A stretch of 64,000 nucleotides of DNA, from contig NZ_JANFQO010000013.1 in the NCBI RefSeq assembly GCF_024437735.1, positions 120,926 through 184,925 of the forward strand, in the 5' to 3' direction. Below, piece after piece: positions 44,101 to 52,877 of the stretch. Position 1 is the first letter of the stretch; each line of letters starts with the position of its first letter. The notes below the pieces were generated by a model. It ran no database searches, was not told the DNA's origin, and was given only the letters and a program-made list of their open reading frames with translations. Made by a program: the position numbers and the translations under genes. The DNA is from Tahibacter harae (lineage in GTDB: Bacteria > Pseudomonadota > Gammaproteobacteria > Xanthomonadales > Rhodanobacteraceae).

Positions 44101-46524
44101 ATGAAGAAGAAGCAGGGCAATGGGGCGGGCGCCGCCGCCGCGGAGACGGTGGCGCGGCCGCGTCTGCAACTGCCGGCCCTGGATTGGCGCCGCCTGATTC
44201 CGGTCGTGCTGGCCGCCTTGTTGCTGAGCCTGAGCGCGTTCTTTTTCTGGCAGGCGCTGCAGGTCTGGCGCGATATTTCCGCGCGCGAGACGCTGGCGCA
44301 GCAGCGCCAGAGCCAGTCCGCGGCGCTGGCCGCGCTGATCGACGATATGCGCAAGCGCTTCCAGGGCGCACTGGCCAGCCCGGTCGTTCAGCAGCCGCTG
44401 CTGAGCGGGGACCCGGCCCAGCGCGAGGCCGCGATCACCGCGCTGCGCCTGGCCCTGCCGGAAATGGCCGAGGGCTATTTCTTCAGTCCTTCTCTCGATG
44501 AAGTCATGCGCACCGACCTGCGCCAGTTCGGCTACGCCAAGGCGGCGCAGCTGATCCAGGCGCAGAATGGTTCGGCCGAGGCGCAGTCGGTGGTGATCGG
44601 CAAGCTGGGCCGCATGATTACCCTGGCCGAGATGGTCAAGCAGGACGGCCGCAATGTGGCCGTGGCCTGGGTCGCCCTGCCGATGCAGCCGGTGTTCGAC
44701 CTGCTGGCGCAGGCGCCCATCAGCGACGGCCGCCTGGAACTGCGCCAGGGCAGCGGCAGCACCAGCGATCTGGTGCTGATCGGCGTGGGCCACGGCCTGG
44801 CCGAGGAATATCCGGATCTCGGCGTCCCCGTGCCCGGTTCGGCCTTCCGCGTCGCCCAGCTGCCGCCGGATCTGTTCCTGCTGGTGCCCCAGGACAATCC
44901 CTGGCTGCCGCTGGTGCTGGCCCTGGTCTGCGGCATGGCCGGCGGCGTTGGCCTGTGGCTGCGCAAGGTCGGCTGGCATGAAGGTGTGGCCGTGCTGGCG
45001 GGCAAGCTGGGCCAGAAGAAGACCGTGGAATCCGAACTCACCATGGCCGAGGCGCTGCAGGCCGAAGGGCCGCCGCGTCCCGCCGCGCCGCGCGCCGCCG
45101 CCGGCGGCGTGCGCCCGCCGCCGGCACCGGTGCCGGCACCCCGAATCTCCATCGACCGCAGCATCTTCCGCGCCTATGACATCCGTGGCGTGGTCGGCAA
45201 GACCCTGGACAAGGAAATCGCCCGTCAGATCGGCCGTGCCGTCGGCAGCGAAGGCGTGGAACGCGGCCTGCGCGAGATCGTGGTCGGCCGCGACGGCCGC
45301 CTGTCCGGGCCCGACCTCGCCGCCGGCCTGATCGAAGGCCTGCGCCAGGCCGGCATGGACGTGATCGACGTGGGCCAGGTGCCCACGCCGCTGGTCTACT
45401 TCGCCACCTATCACCTCAATACCGGCTCGGGCATCTCGGTCACCGGCAGCCACAATCCGCCGGACTACAACGGCTTCAAGATCGTGCTCGGCGGCGAGAC
45501 CCTGGCCGAGCAGGCGATCCAGTCGCTGTACGCGCGCATCGCCGAGAACCGTTTCACCAGCGGCACCGGCGGCCTGCAGGCCATGGACGTCAAGGCCGAC
45601 TACATCGACCGCGTCACCGGCGATATCCAGGTCGAGCAGCGCCTGCGCATCGTGGTCGACTGCGGCAACGGCGTGCCCGGCCTGATCGCGCCGGCGGTGC
45701 TGGAAGGCATAGGCTGCGAAGTGATGCCGCTGTACTGCGATGTCGACGGCACCTTCCCCAATCACCATCCGGATCCGTCGGACCTGCACAACCTGCGCGA
45801 CCTGATCCTCACGGTGAAGCAGGTCGGCGCGGACCTGGGCCTGGCCTTCGACGGCGACGGCGACCGCCTGGGCGTGGTCACCAAGAGCGGCGAAGTGATC
45901 TTCCCCGACCGCCTGCTGATGCTGTTCGCCAAGGACGTGCTGGTGCGCAACCCCGGCGCGACCATCATTTACGACGTGAAATGCACCGGCAAGCTGCAGC
46001 CGGAGATCCTCAAGCACGGCGGCAGTCCGGTGATGTGGAAAACCGGCCATTCGCTGATCAAGGCCAAGATGCGCGAGACCGACGCGGAACTGGCCGGTGA
46101 GATGAGCGGCCATTTCTTCTTCCGCGAGCGCTGGTACGGCTTCGACGACGGCATCTACGCCGCTGCGCGCCTGATGGAGATTCTCGCCGGCGACATGGAA
46201 GGCCGCGAGCCGCAGAAGATCTTCGACAGCCTGGCCAAGGGCGTGAGCACGCCCGAACTCAAGGTCGAGATGGCCGAGGGCGAGCACTACCGCTTCATCG
46301 AGCGCTTCCGCGAACGCGCCAGCTTTGAAGGCGCCCGCGTCACCACCATCGACGGCGTGCGCGCCGACTGGCCTGACGGCTGGGGCCTGGTGCGCGCCTC
46401 CAACACCACGCCCATCCTGGTGCTGCGCTTCGACGCCGACAGCGACCAGTCCCTGCTGCGCATCCAGGATGTGTTCCGCAAGCAGCTGCTGGCGCTGGAC
46501 TCGCAGCTCAAGCTGCCGTTCTGA
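44101..46524 (+). CDS. phosphomannomutase/phosphoglucomutase with N-terminal membrane-sensor-like domain
   Basis: 807 residues, far longer than AlgC (about 460). Residues 1-340 form an extra region: a membrane helix ([19 protein letters not shown]), a periplasmic-type domain (about 60-260), a second helix ([20 protein letters not shown]), then a Pro/Ala-rich linker. From about residue 353 the catalytic part is standard: [16 protein letters not shown], phosphoserine loop TGSHNPP with S450, metal loop DGDGD at 584-588, sugar loop GEMSGHFFF, and SNTTP for the phosphate site. It interconverts mannose or glucose 1- and 6-phosphates, supplying precursors for lipopolysaccharide and exopolysaccharide. 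The membrane part places the enzyme at the inner membrane. Confidence 0.92.
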   Translation: MKKKQGNGAGAAAAETVARPRLQLPALDWRRLIPVVLAALLLSLSAFFFWQALQVWRDISARETLAQQRQSQSAALAALIDDMRKRFQGALASPVVQQPLLSGDPAQREAAITALRLALPEMAEGYFFSPSLDEVMRTDLRQFGYAKAAQLIQAQNGSAEAQSVVIGKLGRMITLAEMVKQDGRNVAVAWVALPMQPVFDLLAQAPISDGRLELRQGSGSTSDLVLIGVGHGLAEEYPDLGVPVPGSAFRVAQLPPDLFLLVPQDNPWLPLVLALVCGMAGGVGLWLRKVGWHEGVAVLAGKLGQKKTVESELTMAEALQAEGPPRPAAPRAAAGGVRPPPAPVPAPRISIDRSIFRAYDIRGVVGKTLDKEIARQIGRAVGSEGVERGLREIVVGRDGRLSGPDLAAGLIEGLRQAGMDVIDVGQVPTPLVYFATYHLNTGSGISVTGSHNPPDYNGFKIVLGGETLAEQAIQSLYARIAENRFTSGTGGLQAMDVKADYIDRVTGDIQVEQRLRIVVDCGNGVPGLIAPAVLEGIGCEVMPLYCDVDGTFPNHHPDPSDLHNLRDLILTVKQVGADLGLAFDGDGDRLGVVTKSGEVIFPDRLLMLFAKDVLVRNPGATIIYDVKCTGKLQPEILKHGGSPVMWKTGHSLIKAKMRETDAELAGEMSGHFFFRERWYGFDDGIYAAARLMEILAGDMEGREPQKIFDSLAKGVSTPELKVEMAEGEHYRFIERFRERASFEGARVTTIDGVRADWPDGWGLVRASNTTPILVLRFDADSDQSLLRIQDVFRKQLLALDSQLKLPF

Positions 46525-46539
46525 TCGTACAACCCCGTT

Positions 46540-46570
46540 CGCGGCGCGCCGGCATTACCGGCGCGCCGCG
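46540..46570 (+). terminator. 13-bp GC hairpin after the phosphomannomutase gene
   Basis: CGCGGCGCGCCGG pairs perfectly with CCGGCGCGCCGCG around a 5-nt loop, 16 nt after the stop. There is no T tract, so it is a strong stem that may mark a Rho-assisted end or protect the mRNA. Confidence 0.5.
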
Positions 46571-46581
46571 CTGCGGGTGGT

Positions 46582-46835
46582 TCAGGCGGAGCCGGCGGCG
46601 AACAGCCCGTTGGCCACATCGCCGGCCAGGAATACGTTGGAGATCGGACCGTTGCTGCCCGCTGACAGACTGCCGCGGCGGGAGCTGAAGCTGAGGTTGT
46701 TGCCGTCAGCCGACAGCGAACGAGATTGGACGCAACGGAGCAGAATGGAGCGGCCGCCGCCGCCGCCGGGGCCCCGCTGTCGCCGTTGGCCGGCCGGGGT
46801 ACGGCGAGTACGGTCTGGTTGACCCGCTCGATCGG
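46582..46835 (-). pseudogene. decayed gene fragment, possibly a serine-protease-like C-terminus
   Basis: The 474 bp between 46525 and 46998 have no intact gene. On the minus strand the last 45 codons before a TGA at 46582 have strongly coding-like third positions and read smoothly (LSADGNNLSFSS ... VFLAGDVANGLFAAGSA). Upstream the coding-like signal continues in another frame with NGDSGAP, which resembles the active-site serine motif of trypsin-like proteases (GDSGGP). This suggests a frameshifted, truncated remnant. No start codon or full domain is visible, so the protease link is weak. Confidence 0.3.
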
Positions 46836-46998
46836 TTACGCCGCGGCGCCGCCGGCTGCGCGCACGGCCAGCGCCGCCGGGGCGCTGTGCCGGAACTGTA
46901 CAAATAGGGACATGGCTGTCTGGGCCGGCAGTTGCTGCCGGCCTTGCCGAATCAACCGGATTCAGGCGCGGGCGATCAGCGTGGCGCGCCGCCGCGGT

Positions 46999-47667
46999 TC
47001 AGCGCCCGCCCTTGCGCAGCTCTTCCTGGCGTGCCTTGAGCTTGCGGTAGCGGTCCAGGTCGTCGACCAACTGCTTTTCCATCGCGACGCGGTCGGCGGT
47101 GCGGCGTTCGAGAAAGGCTTTCTGGTCGGCGATGCCTTTCTTCAGGGTTTCGATCTGCTTGGTCACATTGGCCGGCACGGGCTTGCCGGTACGTTCCTGT
47201 TCGGCGGCATGGACCAGGCGTTCGGCCAGGCTCTTCTCCTGGCTGGCGATGCCGACTTCGGTGGCCTGGATGTTCTGCGTGATCAGGTCGATCTGCGCCT
47301 GCAGCGATTTGCGCAGATCTTCCTCGGCCGGATAGGCCGCCAGCATCTGCGCGTCGCCGCGCGAGATGTCGTCGGCCTTGCGCTTCTCCTCGGCCTTGCG
47401 CTCGGCCTCTGCCTTGGCCGCGGCCAGTTCTTCCTCGGTCTTGGCGCGTTCCACCCGGCGCACCACCACGCCCTGGCCGTTGACCATCTCGTAGCCCAGC
47501 CTGGCGGCTTCGGGCGGCAGGTTGTCGGAGAAGTGCAGGTTGCCGCTCTCGTCGCGCCACTTGTAGCGCACGCGCGCGTCGGCGCCGGCGCCGATCGCTT
47601 CCAGGGCCGTGCCGATACTGGCGACCAGGGCCAGGGCCAGCAGGGTCTTCTTGATTGCCGACTGCAT
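46999..47667 (-). CDS. DUF4124 domain protein with coiled coil
   Basis: 222 residues from the ATG at 47667, with AAGGAG 7 nt upstream. A signal peptide (KKTLLALALVASIGTALEAIGAGA) is followed by a DUF4124 domain, RVRYKWRDESGNLHFSDNLPPEAARLGYEMVNGQGVVVR, and then almost entirely coiled coil rich in Glu, Lys and Ala (about 75-215). Exported by the signal; role unknown. The upstream region forms several stable hairpins and may regulate expression. Confidence 0.82.
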   Translation of the reverse strand: MQSAIKKTLLALALVASIGTALEAIGAGADARVRYKWRDESGNLHFSDNLPPEAARLGYEMVNGQGVVVRRVERAKTEEELAAAKAEAERKAEEKRKADDISRGDAQMLAAYPAEEDLRKSLQAQIDLITQNIQATEVGIASQEKSLAERLVHAAEQERTGKPVPANVTKQIETLKKGIADQKAFLERRTADRVAMEKQLVDDLDRYRKLKARQEELRKGGR

Positions 47668-47764
47668 GCGCAACTCCTTGGAGCAAAGCTGATTGGTACT
47701 AAGGAAGGCCTGAGCAGGCGTCCACGGCGGCTCTTGTGCCCATCCTGTCTTCTCCGCAACCTGA

Positions 47765-47813
47765 GCCAAATGCTTGCTGCACAAGCATTTGGCCGCCCCC
47801 TTGAGGCAAGGGG
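47765..47813 (-). promoter_or_regulatory. tandem hairpins between pyrE and the DUF4124 gene
   Basis: Two adjacent perfect stems: GCCAAATGCTTG with CAAGCATTTGGC (12 bp, 5-nt loop, 47765-47793) and CCCCTT with AAGGGG (6 bp, 5-nt loop, 47797-47813). They lie in the 217-bp gap after pyrE and about 100 bp before the DUF4124 start, in a block less GC-rich than its surroundings. They could end pyrE transcription, form the leader of the next gene, or be a small RNA. No T tract follows on the minus strand. Confidence 0.5.
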
Positions 47814-47884
47814 ACTCCACACGCCAAATCCACATTCCGCAGCCGCCTGCCAGTATAGGCAGCGCCGCCGCGGCCCGCCGCGAC

Positions 47885-48529
47885 CTAGGCCACGCCGTAA
47901 CGCGCGCGGTAATCCTGCAGGCGGGCCTGTTCGGCCGCCAGCTCCGGGCGTTCCGCCGCCAGTGTGAGCAGGTCGCCCAGGCTGGCGATGGCCAGCACCG
48001 GGATGCCGAACTCCCGCGCCACTTCCTGAGCTGCCGAAAGCTCACCCTGGCCGCGTTCCTGCCGGTCCAATGCAATCAATACGCCAGCCGCGGTCGCGCC
48101 GGCGGCGCGGATGATCTCCAGGGATTCCCGTATTGCGGTGCCGGCCGTGATCACGTCATCGACGATCAGCACCCGGCCGGCCAGCGGCGCGCCGATCAGC
48201 TTGCCGCCTTCGCCGTGGGTCTTGGCTTCCTTGCGGTTGAAGGCGAAGGGCAGGTCGCGGTCGTGCTCGCCGGCCAGGGCGATGGCGGTGGCCGCGGCCA
48301 GGGCGATGCCCTTGTAGGCCGGGCCGAACAGCATGTCGAAGGCCAGGCCGGACTGGACCGCCGTGGTGGCGTAGGCGCGGCCCAGCCGGGCCAGGGCCGC
48401 GCCGCTGTCGATCAGGCCGGCGTTGAAAAAGTACGGGCTGGTACGGCCGGATTTGAGCGTGAATTCGCCAAAGCGCAACACCTGCTTGTGCAGGGCGAGG
48501 TCGAGGAAGTCGCGTTGATGCGGCTGCAT
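47885..48529 (-). CDS. pyrE: orotate phosphoribosyltransferase
   Basis: 214 residues from the ATG at 48529. Family motifs: [19 protein letters not shown] near the start, the lysine-rich [13 protein letters not shown] flexible loop, and the PRPP-binding [13 protein letters not shown]. It joins orotate and PRPP to give OMP in pyrimidine synthesis. It is divergent from the LytS-like kinase gene. Confidence 0.96.
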   Translation of the reverse strand: MQPHQRDFLDLALHKQVLRFGEFTLKSGRTSPYFFNAGLIDSGAALARLGRAYATTAVQSGLAFDMLFGPAYKGIALAAATAIALAGEHDRDLPFAFNRKEAKTHGEGGKLIGAPLAGRVLIVDDVITAGTAIRESLEIIRAAGATAAGVLIALDRQERGQGELSAAQEVAREFGIPVLAIASLGDLLTLAAERPELAAEQARLQDYRARYGVA

Positions 48530-48659
48530 GCGGATCTCCGAAAAGGGCGATTGTAGGCAAGCCGGGCCGCCGCGGCGCGGCGGTGCGCGGCGGCCTGCCG
48601 CGCCCAACGGTTGCGGCGGCGCGCCGAAGTGCGCTCTGCTACGCCGCTGTGGCCCTAGC

Positions 48660-49784
48660 ATGGCGGACATGGTTTCGCATTCCCAAATGAGCAGCCTGAA
48701 ACGCTTTTTCGCCTCCCCGTCGCGCTTGTTCTGGGTGCTGCAGACCGGCGGCTGGCTGGGCTATTTCAGCCTCCACTATCTTTCCGCCATCGGCCATGGC
48801 AAGCCGCTGGCCTATGCCTGGGTGTCGGCCGCGGCCACCGCCATCGGCTTCGGCGTGACTTCCCTGCTGCGGCTGGGCTTCCGCGCGATCTGGAACCTGT
48901 CCACCGGCCGCATGATCGCCGCCGCGGCCGCGCTGCTGACCCTGGCCACCGCGGTCTATTCGCTGACCTACGCCGAGGCCGTGTTCCGCTGGTGCTTTGA
49001 ATGCCGGCCCGAGAGCCTGCTGGGCTATATCGGCTACTTCGGCTCGGCCCTGTACGTGATGCTGTCCTGGAGCGGGCTGTATTTCGGCATGAAGTTCAGC
49101 CGCGAGATCGCCCACGAGAAGGAAATCGCCCTGCGCGCCAACGCCACGGCGCACGAAGCCCAGCTCAAGATGCTGCGCTACCAGCTCAATCCGCATTTCC
49201 TGTTCAACACCTTGAACGCCATCTCCACCCTGGTGATGGACAACCAGAACACCACCGCCAACCGCATGGTCAGCGGCCTGTCGGCCTTCCTGCGCCATTC
49301 GCTGGATTCCGACCCCATGCAGCGCGTCACCCTGGACGAGGAACTGGGCGCGCTGACCCGCTACCTGGGCATAGAGCAGCTGCGCTTCGGCGAGCGCCTG
49401 CGCGTGGTCGTGGACGTCAGCGACGAGGCGCGCCGGGCGCTGGTGCCCAGCCTGGTGCTGCAGCCGCTGATCGAGAACTGCATCAAGTACGCCATCAGCA
49501 AGCGCATCGAAGGCGGCACCATTGCGGTGCGCGCGCGGGTGTCCGAGGAAAGCCTGCTTATCAGCGTCGAAGACGACGGCCCCGGCCTGCCCGAGGGCTG
49601 CGACGGCCACAACAACGGCCACGGCGTCGGCCTGGCCAATACGCGCGAGCGCCTGAAGGTACTGTACGGCCCGGTCCGGCAGAGCGTCAGCGTGCGTTCG
49701 CGCCAGGGCATAGGCGGCACCTGCATCGGTGTCGAGGTTGCCCTGGTCCTTCCCTATGAAACCGCCAAGGCGGGCTCCGCATGA
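48660..49784 (+). CDS. LytS-like sensor histidine kinase (His_kinase family)
   Basis: 374 residues if started at the ATG at 48660; ATGs at 48669 and 48687 are also possible, and no start has a clear ribosome site. About four membrane helices ([75 protein letters not shown]) precede the kinase core. The phosphoacceptor motif is [21 protein letters not shown] with H179, typical of LytS/YehU-type kinases, and the ATPase has [15 protein letters not shown] and DDGPGLP. The partner is the LytTR regulator gene overlapping its 3' end by 4 bp. Confidence 0.88.
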   Translation: MADMVSHSQMSSLKRFFASPSRLFWVLQTGGWLGYFSLHYLSAIGHGKPLAYAWVSAAATAIGFGVTSLLRLGFRAIWNLSTGRMIAAAAALLTLATAVYSLTYAEAVFRWCFECRPESLLGYIGYFGSALYVMLSWSGLYFGMKFSREIAHEKEIALRANATAHEAQLKMLRYQLNPHFLFNTLNAISTLVMDNQNTTANRMVSGLSAFLRHSLDSDPMQRVTLDEELGALTRYLGIEQLRFGERLRVVVDVSDEARRALVPSLVLQPLIENCIKYAISKRIEGGTIAVRARVSEESLLISVEDDGPGLPEGCDGHNNGHGVGLANTRERLKVLYGPVRQSVSVRSRQGIGGTCIGVEVALVLPYETAKAGSA

Positions 49785-50578
49785 TCCGTACCCTGATCGT
49801 CGATGACGAACCCCTGGCCCGGCGCGGCCTGGAACTGCGCCTGGGCGCGCATGCCGACGTGGAGATCGTCGGCCAGGCCGGCAACGGCCGCGAGGCCGGC
49901 TTCGCCGTTGCCGCGCTCAAGCCGGACCTGATGTTCCTGGACATCCAGATGCCGGAGATGGACGGCTTCGCCCTGCTGCGCTCGCTGCCGGCCGAATCGC
50001 TGCCGCTGACCGTCTTCGTCACCGCCTACGACCAGTACGCCCTGGATGCCTTCGCCGCCTGCGCCGTGGACTATCTGCTCAAGCCGGTGGAAGAGGCGCG
50101 CCTGCACCAGGCCCTGCAGACCGTGCGCGAACGCCTGGGCGCGCGCGCGGCCGAGGACAACCGCGACAAGCTGCTGCGCCTGCTGGCGCGCATGTCCGGC
50201 AAGGCCGACCTGACCCTGGCCGACGCCCTGGCCCAGGAGCCCGCCAGCGAGGCGGCGCCGCAGAAGCTGGCCATCCGCGACGGCAACCGCACCGTGCGCC
50301 TGGACCCGGAGGCGATACGCTGGATCGACGCCGCCGGCGATTACCTGTGCATACACACCGCGGCCGAGAACTTCGTCATCCGCGCCACCATGCGCGAAAT
50401 GGAGCAGCGCCTGGATCCGCGCCGCTTCCAGCGCATCCACCGTTCCACCATCGTCAACCTGGCCTGCGTGCGCGAGCTGCGCTCGCATCTGAACGGCGAA
50501 TATTTCGTCACCCTGGAATCGGGCCAGACCCTGAAACTGTCGCGCAGCTACAAGGACAAGGTTCACCTGCTGCACTGA
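49781..50578 (+). CDS. LytTR-family response regulator
   Basis: 265 residues. Receiver domain with DDE at 8-10, phosphoacceptor D54 in MFLDIQMPEMDG, and the PVEE after the conserved Lys (LKPVEEARL). The C-terminal LytTR DNA-binding domain is seen in RWIDAAGDYLCIHTAAENFVIRATMREMEQRLDPRRFQRIHRSTIVNL and closing SRSYKDKV. Co-translated with the sensor kinase by an ATGA overlap. Target genes are not evident in the window. Confidence 0.92.
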   Translation: MIRTLIVDDEPLARRGLELRLGAHADVEIVGQAGNGREAGFAVAALKPDLMFLDIQMPEMDGFALLRSLPAESLPLTVFVTAYDQYALDAFAACAVDYLLKPVEEARLHQALQTVRERLGARAAEDNRDKLLRLLARMSGKADLTLADALAQEPASEAAPQKLAIRDGNRTVRLDPEAIRWIDAAGDYLCIHTAAENFVIRATMREMEQRLDPRRFQRIHRSTIVNLACVRELRSHLNGEYFVTLESGQTLKLSRSYKDKVHLLH

Positions 50579-50834
50579 CGGCGGCGCTCGCGCCCAGCCC
50601 GTCGCGCCGGCTGTTGGACAGCGGATGGCGCATGGCAGCGGCGCCGTCCGGGAGCCGGGCTACGGTCCCTTCCGCCGTCGCGGCCTCGCCCGCCGCCGCC
50701 GCGCGGCCGCAACAGGTACGAATCCGCCGTCTCGCACCCGTACCCGCCACGGCGTGCGTACGCCCCCGCCGGCCCGGACGATTCCTGCACAGGCGGCGGC
50801 CAGGCTGGTCCCGAATCCAGACGGGAGCGGGACC

Positions 50835-51476
50835 ATGCGTATGCAGCGGGCGGGAAAGACGGTGCGGGTGCTGGCGGGCCTGGTGTTCGCCATCTTGTGC
50901 GCCGGGGTGGCGGCCTATGCCTTCGGTTATCTCTACGGCGACTACAAGCCGCGCAATCCCTTCGCGGTGCGCTTCGCCCGTTCCGGCCTGGACGTGCCGG
51001 CGCATTTCTTCGCCGCCGGGCTGGCCCTGCTGCTGGCGCCGCTGCAGATCTGGGGCGGACTGCGCCGGCGCTGGCCGCGGCTGCACCGTACCGGCGGCTG
51101 GCTGTATGCGGCGGCGGTGCTGATCGGCGCCGTTTCCGGGCTGTCGCTGGCGCGCAATGCCCACGGCGGCTGGGCCAGCGGCAGCGGCTTCAGCCTGCTG
51201 GCGCTGGCCTGGCTGTGGATGACCGCGCTGGGCATTGCCTGCGCCATTGCCGGCGATTACGAGCGCCACCGCCGCTGGATGCTGCGCAGCGTGGCTCTGA
51301 CTGCGGCCGCCATCACCCTGCGCCTGATGCTGGCGCTGGGCCAGGGCGTGCTGCAGCTGCCGTTCGTGACCGTGTACATCGCCGCCGCCTGGGGCTGCTG
51401 GACCATCAATCTGGCCGTGTGCGAGCTATGGCTGCGCTGGCCGGCGCGGCGCCGGCTGGGCTCAGCCGCCGCCTGA
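50835..51476 (+). CDS. DUF2306 membrane protein
   Basis: 213 residues from the ATG at 50835 (GGAGCGGG upstream). Six to seven hydrophobic helices; the family pattern HFFAAGLALLLAPLQIWGGLRRRWPRLHRTGGWLYAAAVLIGAVSGL and ERHRRWMLRSVALTAAAITLR is that of DUF2306. The role of the family is unknown. The 3' end overlaps the convergent AraC-type gene by 15 bp. Confidence 0.82.
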   Translation: MRMQRAGKTVRVLAGLVFAILCAGVAAYAFGYLYGDYKPRNPFAVRFARSGLDVPAHFFAAGLALLLAPLQIWGGLRRRWPRLHRTGGWLYAAAVLIGAVSGLSLARNAHGGWASGSGFSLLALAWLWMTALGIACAIAGDYERHRRWMLRSVALTAAAITLRLMLALGQGVLQLPFVTVYIAAAWGCWTINLAVCELWLRWPARRRLGSAAA

Positions 51477-52562
51477 GGCGGCCTGGCGCTGGCGGTAGGC
51501 GCTGGGCGTCTCGCCGAAGCTGCGCTTGAACGCCGCGTTGAAGGTGGATTTCGAGGTGAAGCCGCAGGCGTAGGCGATGTCCAGGATGGTGCGCGTATCG
51601 GAACTGTCGGCGAGGCAGGCGCGCACTGCCTCGATGCGCTGGCGGTTGATGTATTCCCAGAAATTGCCCGCGAAGCGGCGGTTGATGACGGCCGAGACCA
51701 GGTATTCCGGATAGCCGCTGCGGCGCGCGAGCTGGCCTATGGTCAGGGCCGGCTCGCGGTAGAGCTGCTCGCGCTGCATCAGCGCCAGCAGGCGCGCCTC
51801 GACCTGGGGAAAGCGCGCGTCGTCCTCGCCGTTCAGCGCGCCGGCGGCGGGCGCGGGCGGCGCCACCGCCGGGGCCGGCAGCTCGGCCTGGCCCAGGCTG
51901 AGGTAGCCCACCGTGAACATCCACAGCACCACCGCGCCGTAGATCAGCGGGTAGTCGATCCAGCGCGTCGGCGCCAGCCAGTCCACGGTGGCTATGCACC
52001 AGATCACGATTTGCGAGGCAGCCATCGTGTCTATCCAGCCCAGTGAGAGCCGGTCGGCGTCCGAACGCTGGGCGAGCAGGCCGCGGCGGTAGCGCGCGAC
52101 CCGCACCAGCGCGGCGATCACGTAGGAGAGGCTGTAGCCGAACAGGAACACGTCGAACCAGAGCATCGGCGTATCGCGCGCGCCGCTGGCGAAGCGCGCC
52201 TCGATCTGGGCATGGCTTTGCAAAAACAGCGGCGCTTTCACCAGCAGGGCGAACAGGAAGCCCGCCGTATGCACGCCGTCGCGCCAAACCAGTGCGCCGG
52301 CGCCGGTCAGCGCGCGCACATAGACGTAGAAAAAGCTGCCGTAGAGAAACGGAAACAGGCCGACGAAACGGTAGAGCTTGTAGTACTCCGGCCCGGGCGC
52401 GCTGAAATACAACGCCTTGATGACCAGATCGAAGCCGATCAGCGCGATCCACGCCGCCAGCACGCGGTTGCCGGGGCGGTTCACCGGGCGCCGCCATAGA
52501 GCCAGGGCCAGCCACAGGGCCTGGGAGGCGCCGATCACGAACACAATGCTCCAGAAGATCAT
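51462..52562 (-). CDS. membrane-anchored AraC-family regulator
   Basis: 366 residues from the ATG at 52562. The N-terminal 225 residues are seven membrane helices (for example IFWSIVFVIGASQALWLALALW, VLAAWIALIGFDLVIKALYF, YPLIYGAVVLWMFTVGYLSL). The C-terminal AraC DNA-binding domain has LARRSGYPEYLVSAVINRRFAGNFWEYINRQRIEAVRACL and TILDIAYACGFTSKSTFNAAFKRSFGETPSAYR. The layout suggests direct signalling from membrane to DNA by one protein. Known relatives occur in Bacteroidetes and Xanthomonadales. Targets unknown; it is divergent from the second RND operon, which is one candidate. Confidence 0.88.
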   Translation of the reverse strand: MIFWSIVFVIGASQALWLALALWRRPVNRPGNRVLAAWIALIGFDLVIKALYFSAPGPEYYKLYRFVGLFPFLYGSFFYVYVRALTGAGALVWRDGVHTAGFLFALLVKAPLFLQSHAQIEARFASGARDTPMLWFDVFLFGYSLSYVIAALVRVARYRRGLLAQRSDADRLSLGWIDTMAASQIVIWCIATVDWLAPTRWIDYPLIYGAVVLWMFTVGYLSLGQAELPAPAVAPPAPAAGALNGEDDARFPQVEARLLALMQREQLYREPALTIGQLARRSGYPEYLVSAVINRRFAGNFWEYINRQRIEAVRACLADSSDTRTILDIAYACGFTSKSTFNAAFKRSFGETPSAYRQRQAASGGG

Positions 52563-52877
52563 CGGCACGGCGCGGCGGCGGCTGGCGGGAACGGGGCGCA
52601 ATTATGCCCAGGCCGGGCGAGCGTAGGAATTTCCGCCGCCGGCCCCGCGGCGGCGCGATTTCGCATTGCTGAACGGCGCAGATGGCGCTTTTTTGACGCA
52701 CAGGCCCGTGAACGCCGCGCAATTCGGCAACATTCCGCTTCAGTCTGGCGTGCCGATTCCGCTTTTCGGCGCAGGCCGCGCAACCTCTGTGACCTTCGGT
52801 GCATCCCACGAGAACACGCTGGCGCGAATCTGCGCGGGAAGAGGGCCGCCGGCAGCAGCGCCGGGGCGGGAGCCGAT
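52563..52877. other. intergenic region between AraC-type regulator and RND permease
   Basis: 315 bp between divergent genes, so it should hold promoters for both. No clear consensus element, RNA or reading frame is seen. The permease ATG follows GGGAGCC. Confidence 0.4.

Noticed and set aside
46726..47967. 413-codon plus-strand open frame
   Set aside because: It runs antisense to the DUF4124 gene, which has a signal peptide, a ribosome site and family motifs.
52672..52700. Intrinsic terminator at GCGC-agatg-GCGC followed by six T
   Set aside because: The stem is only 4 bp and palindromic, so it is not stable enough to support the call.
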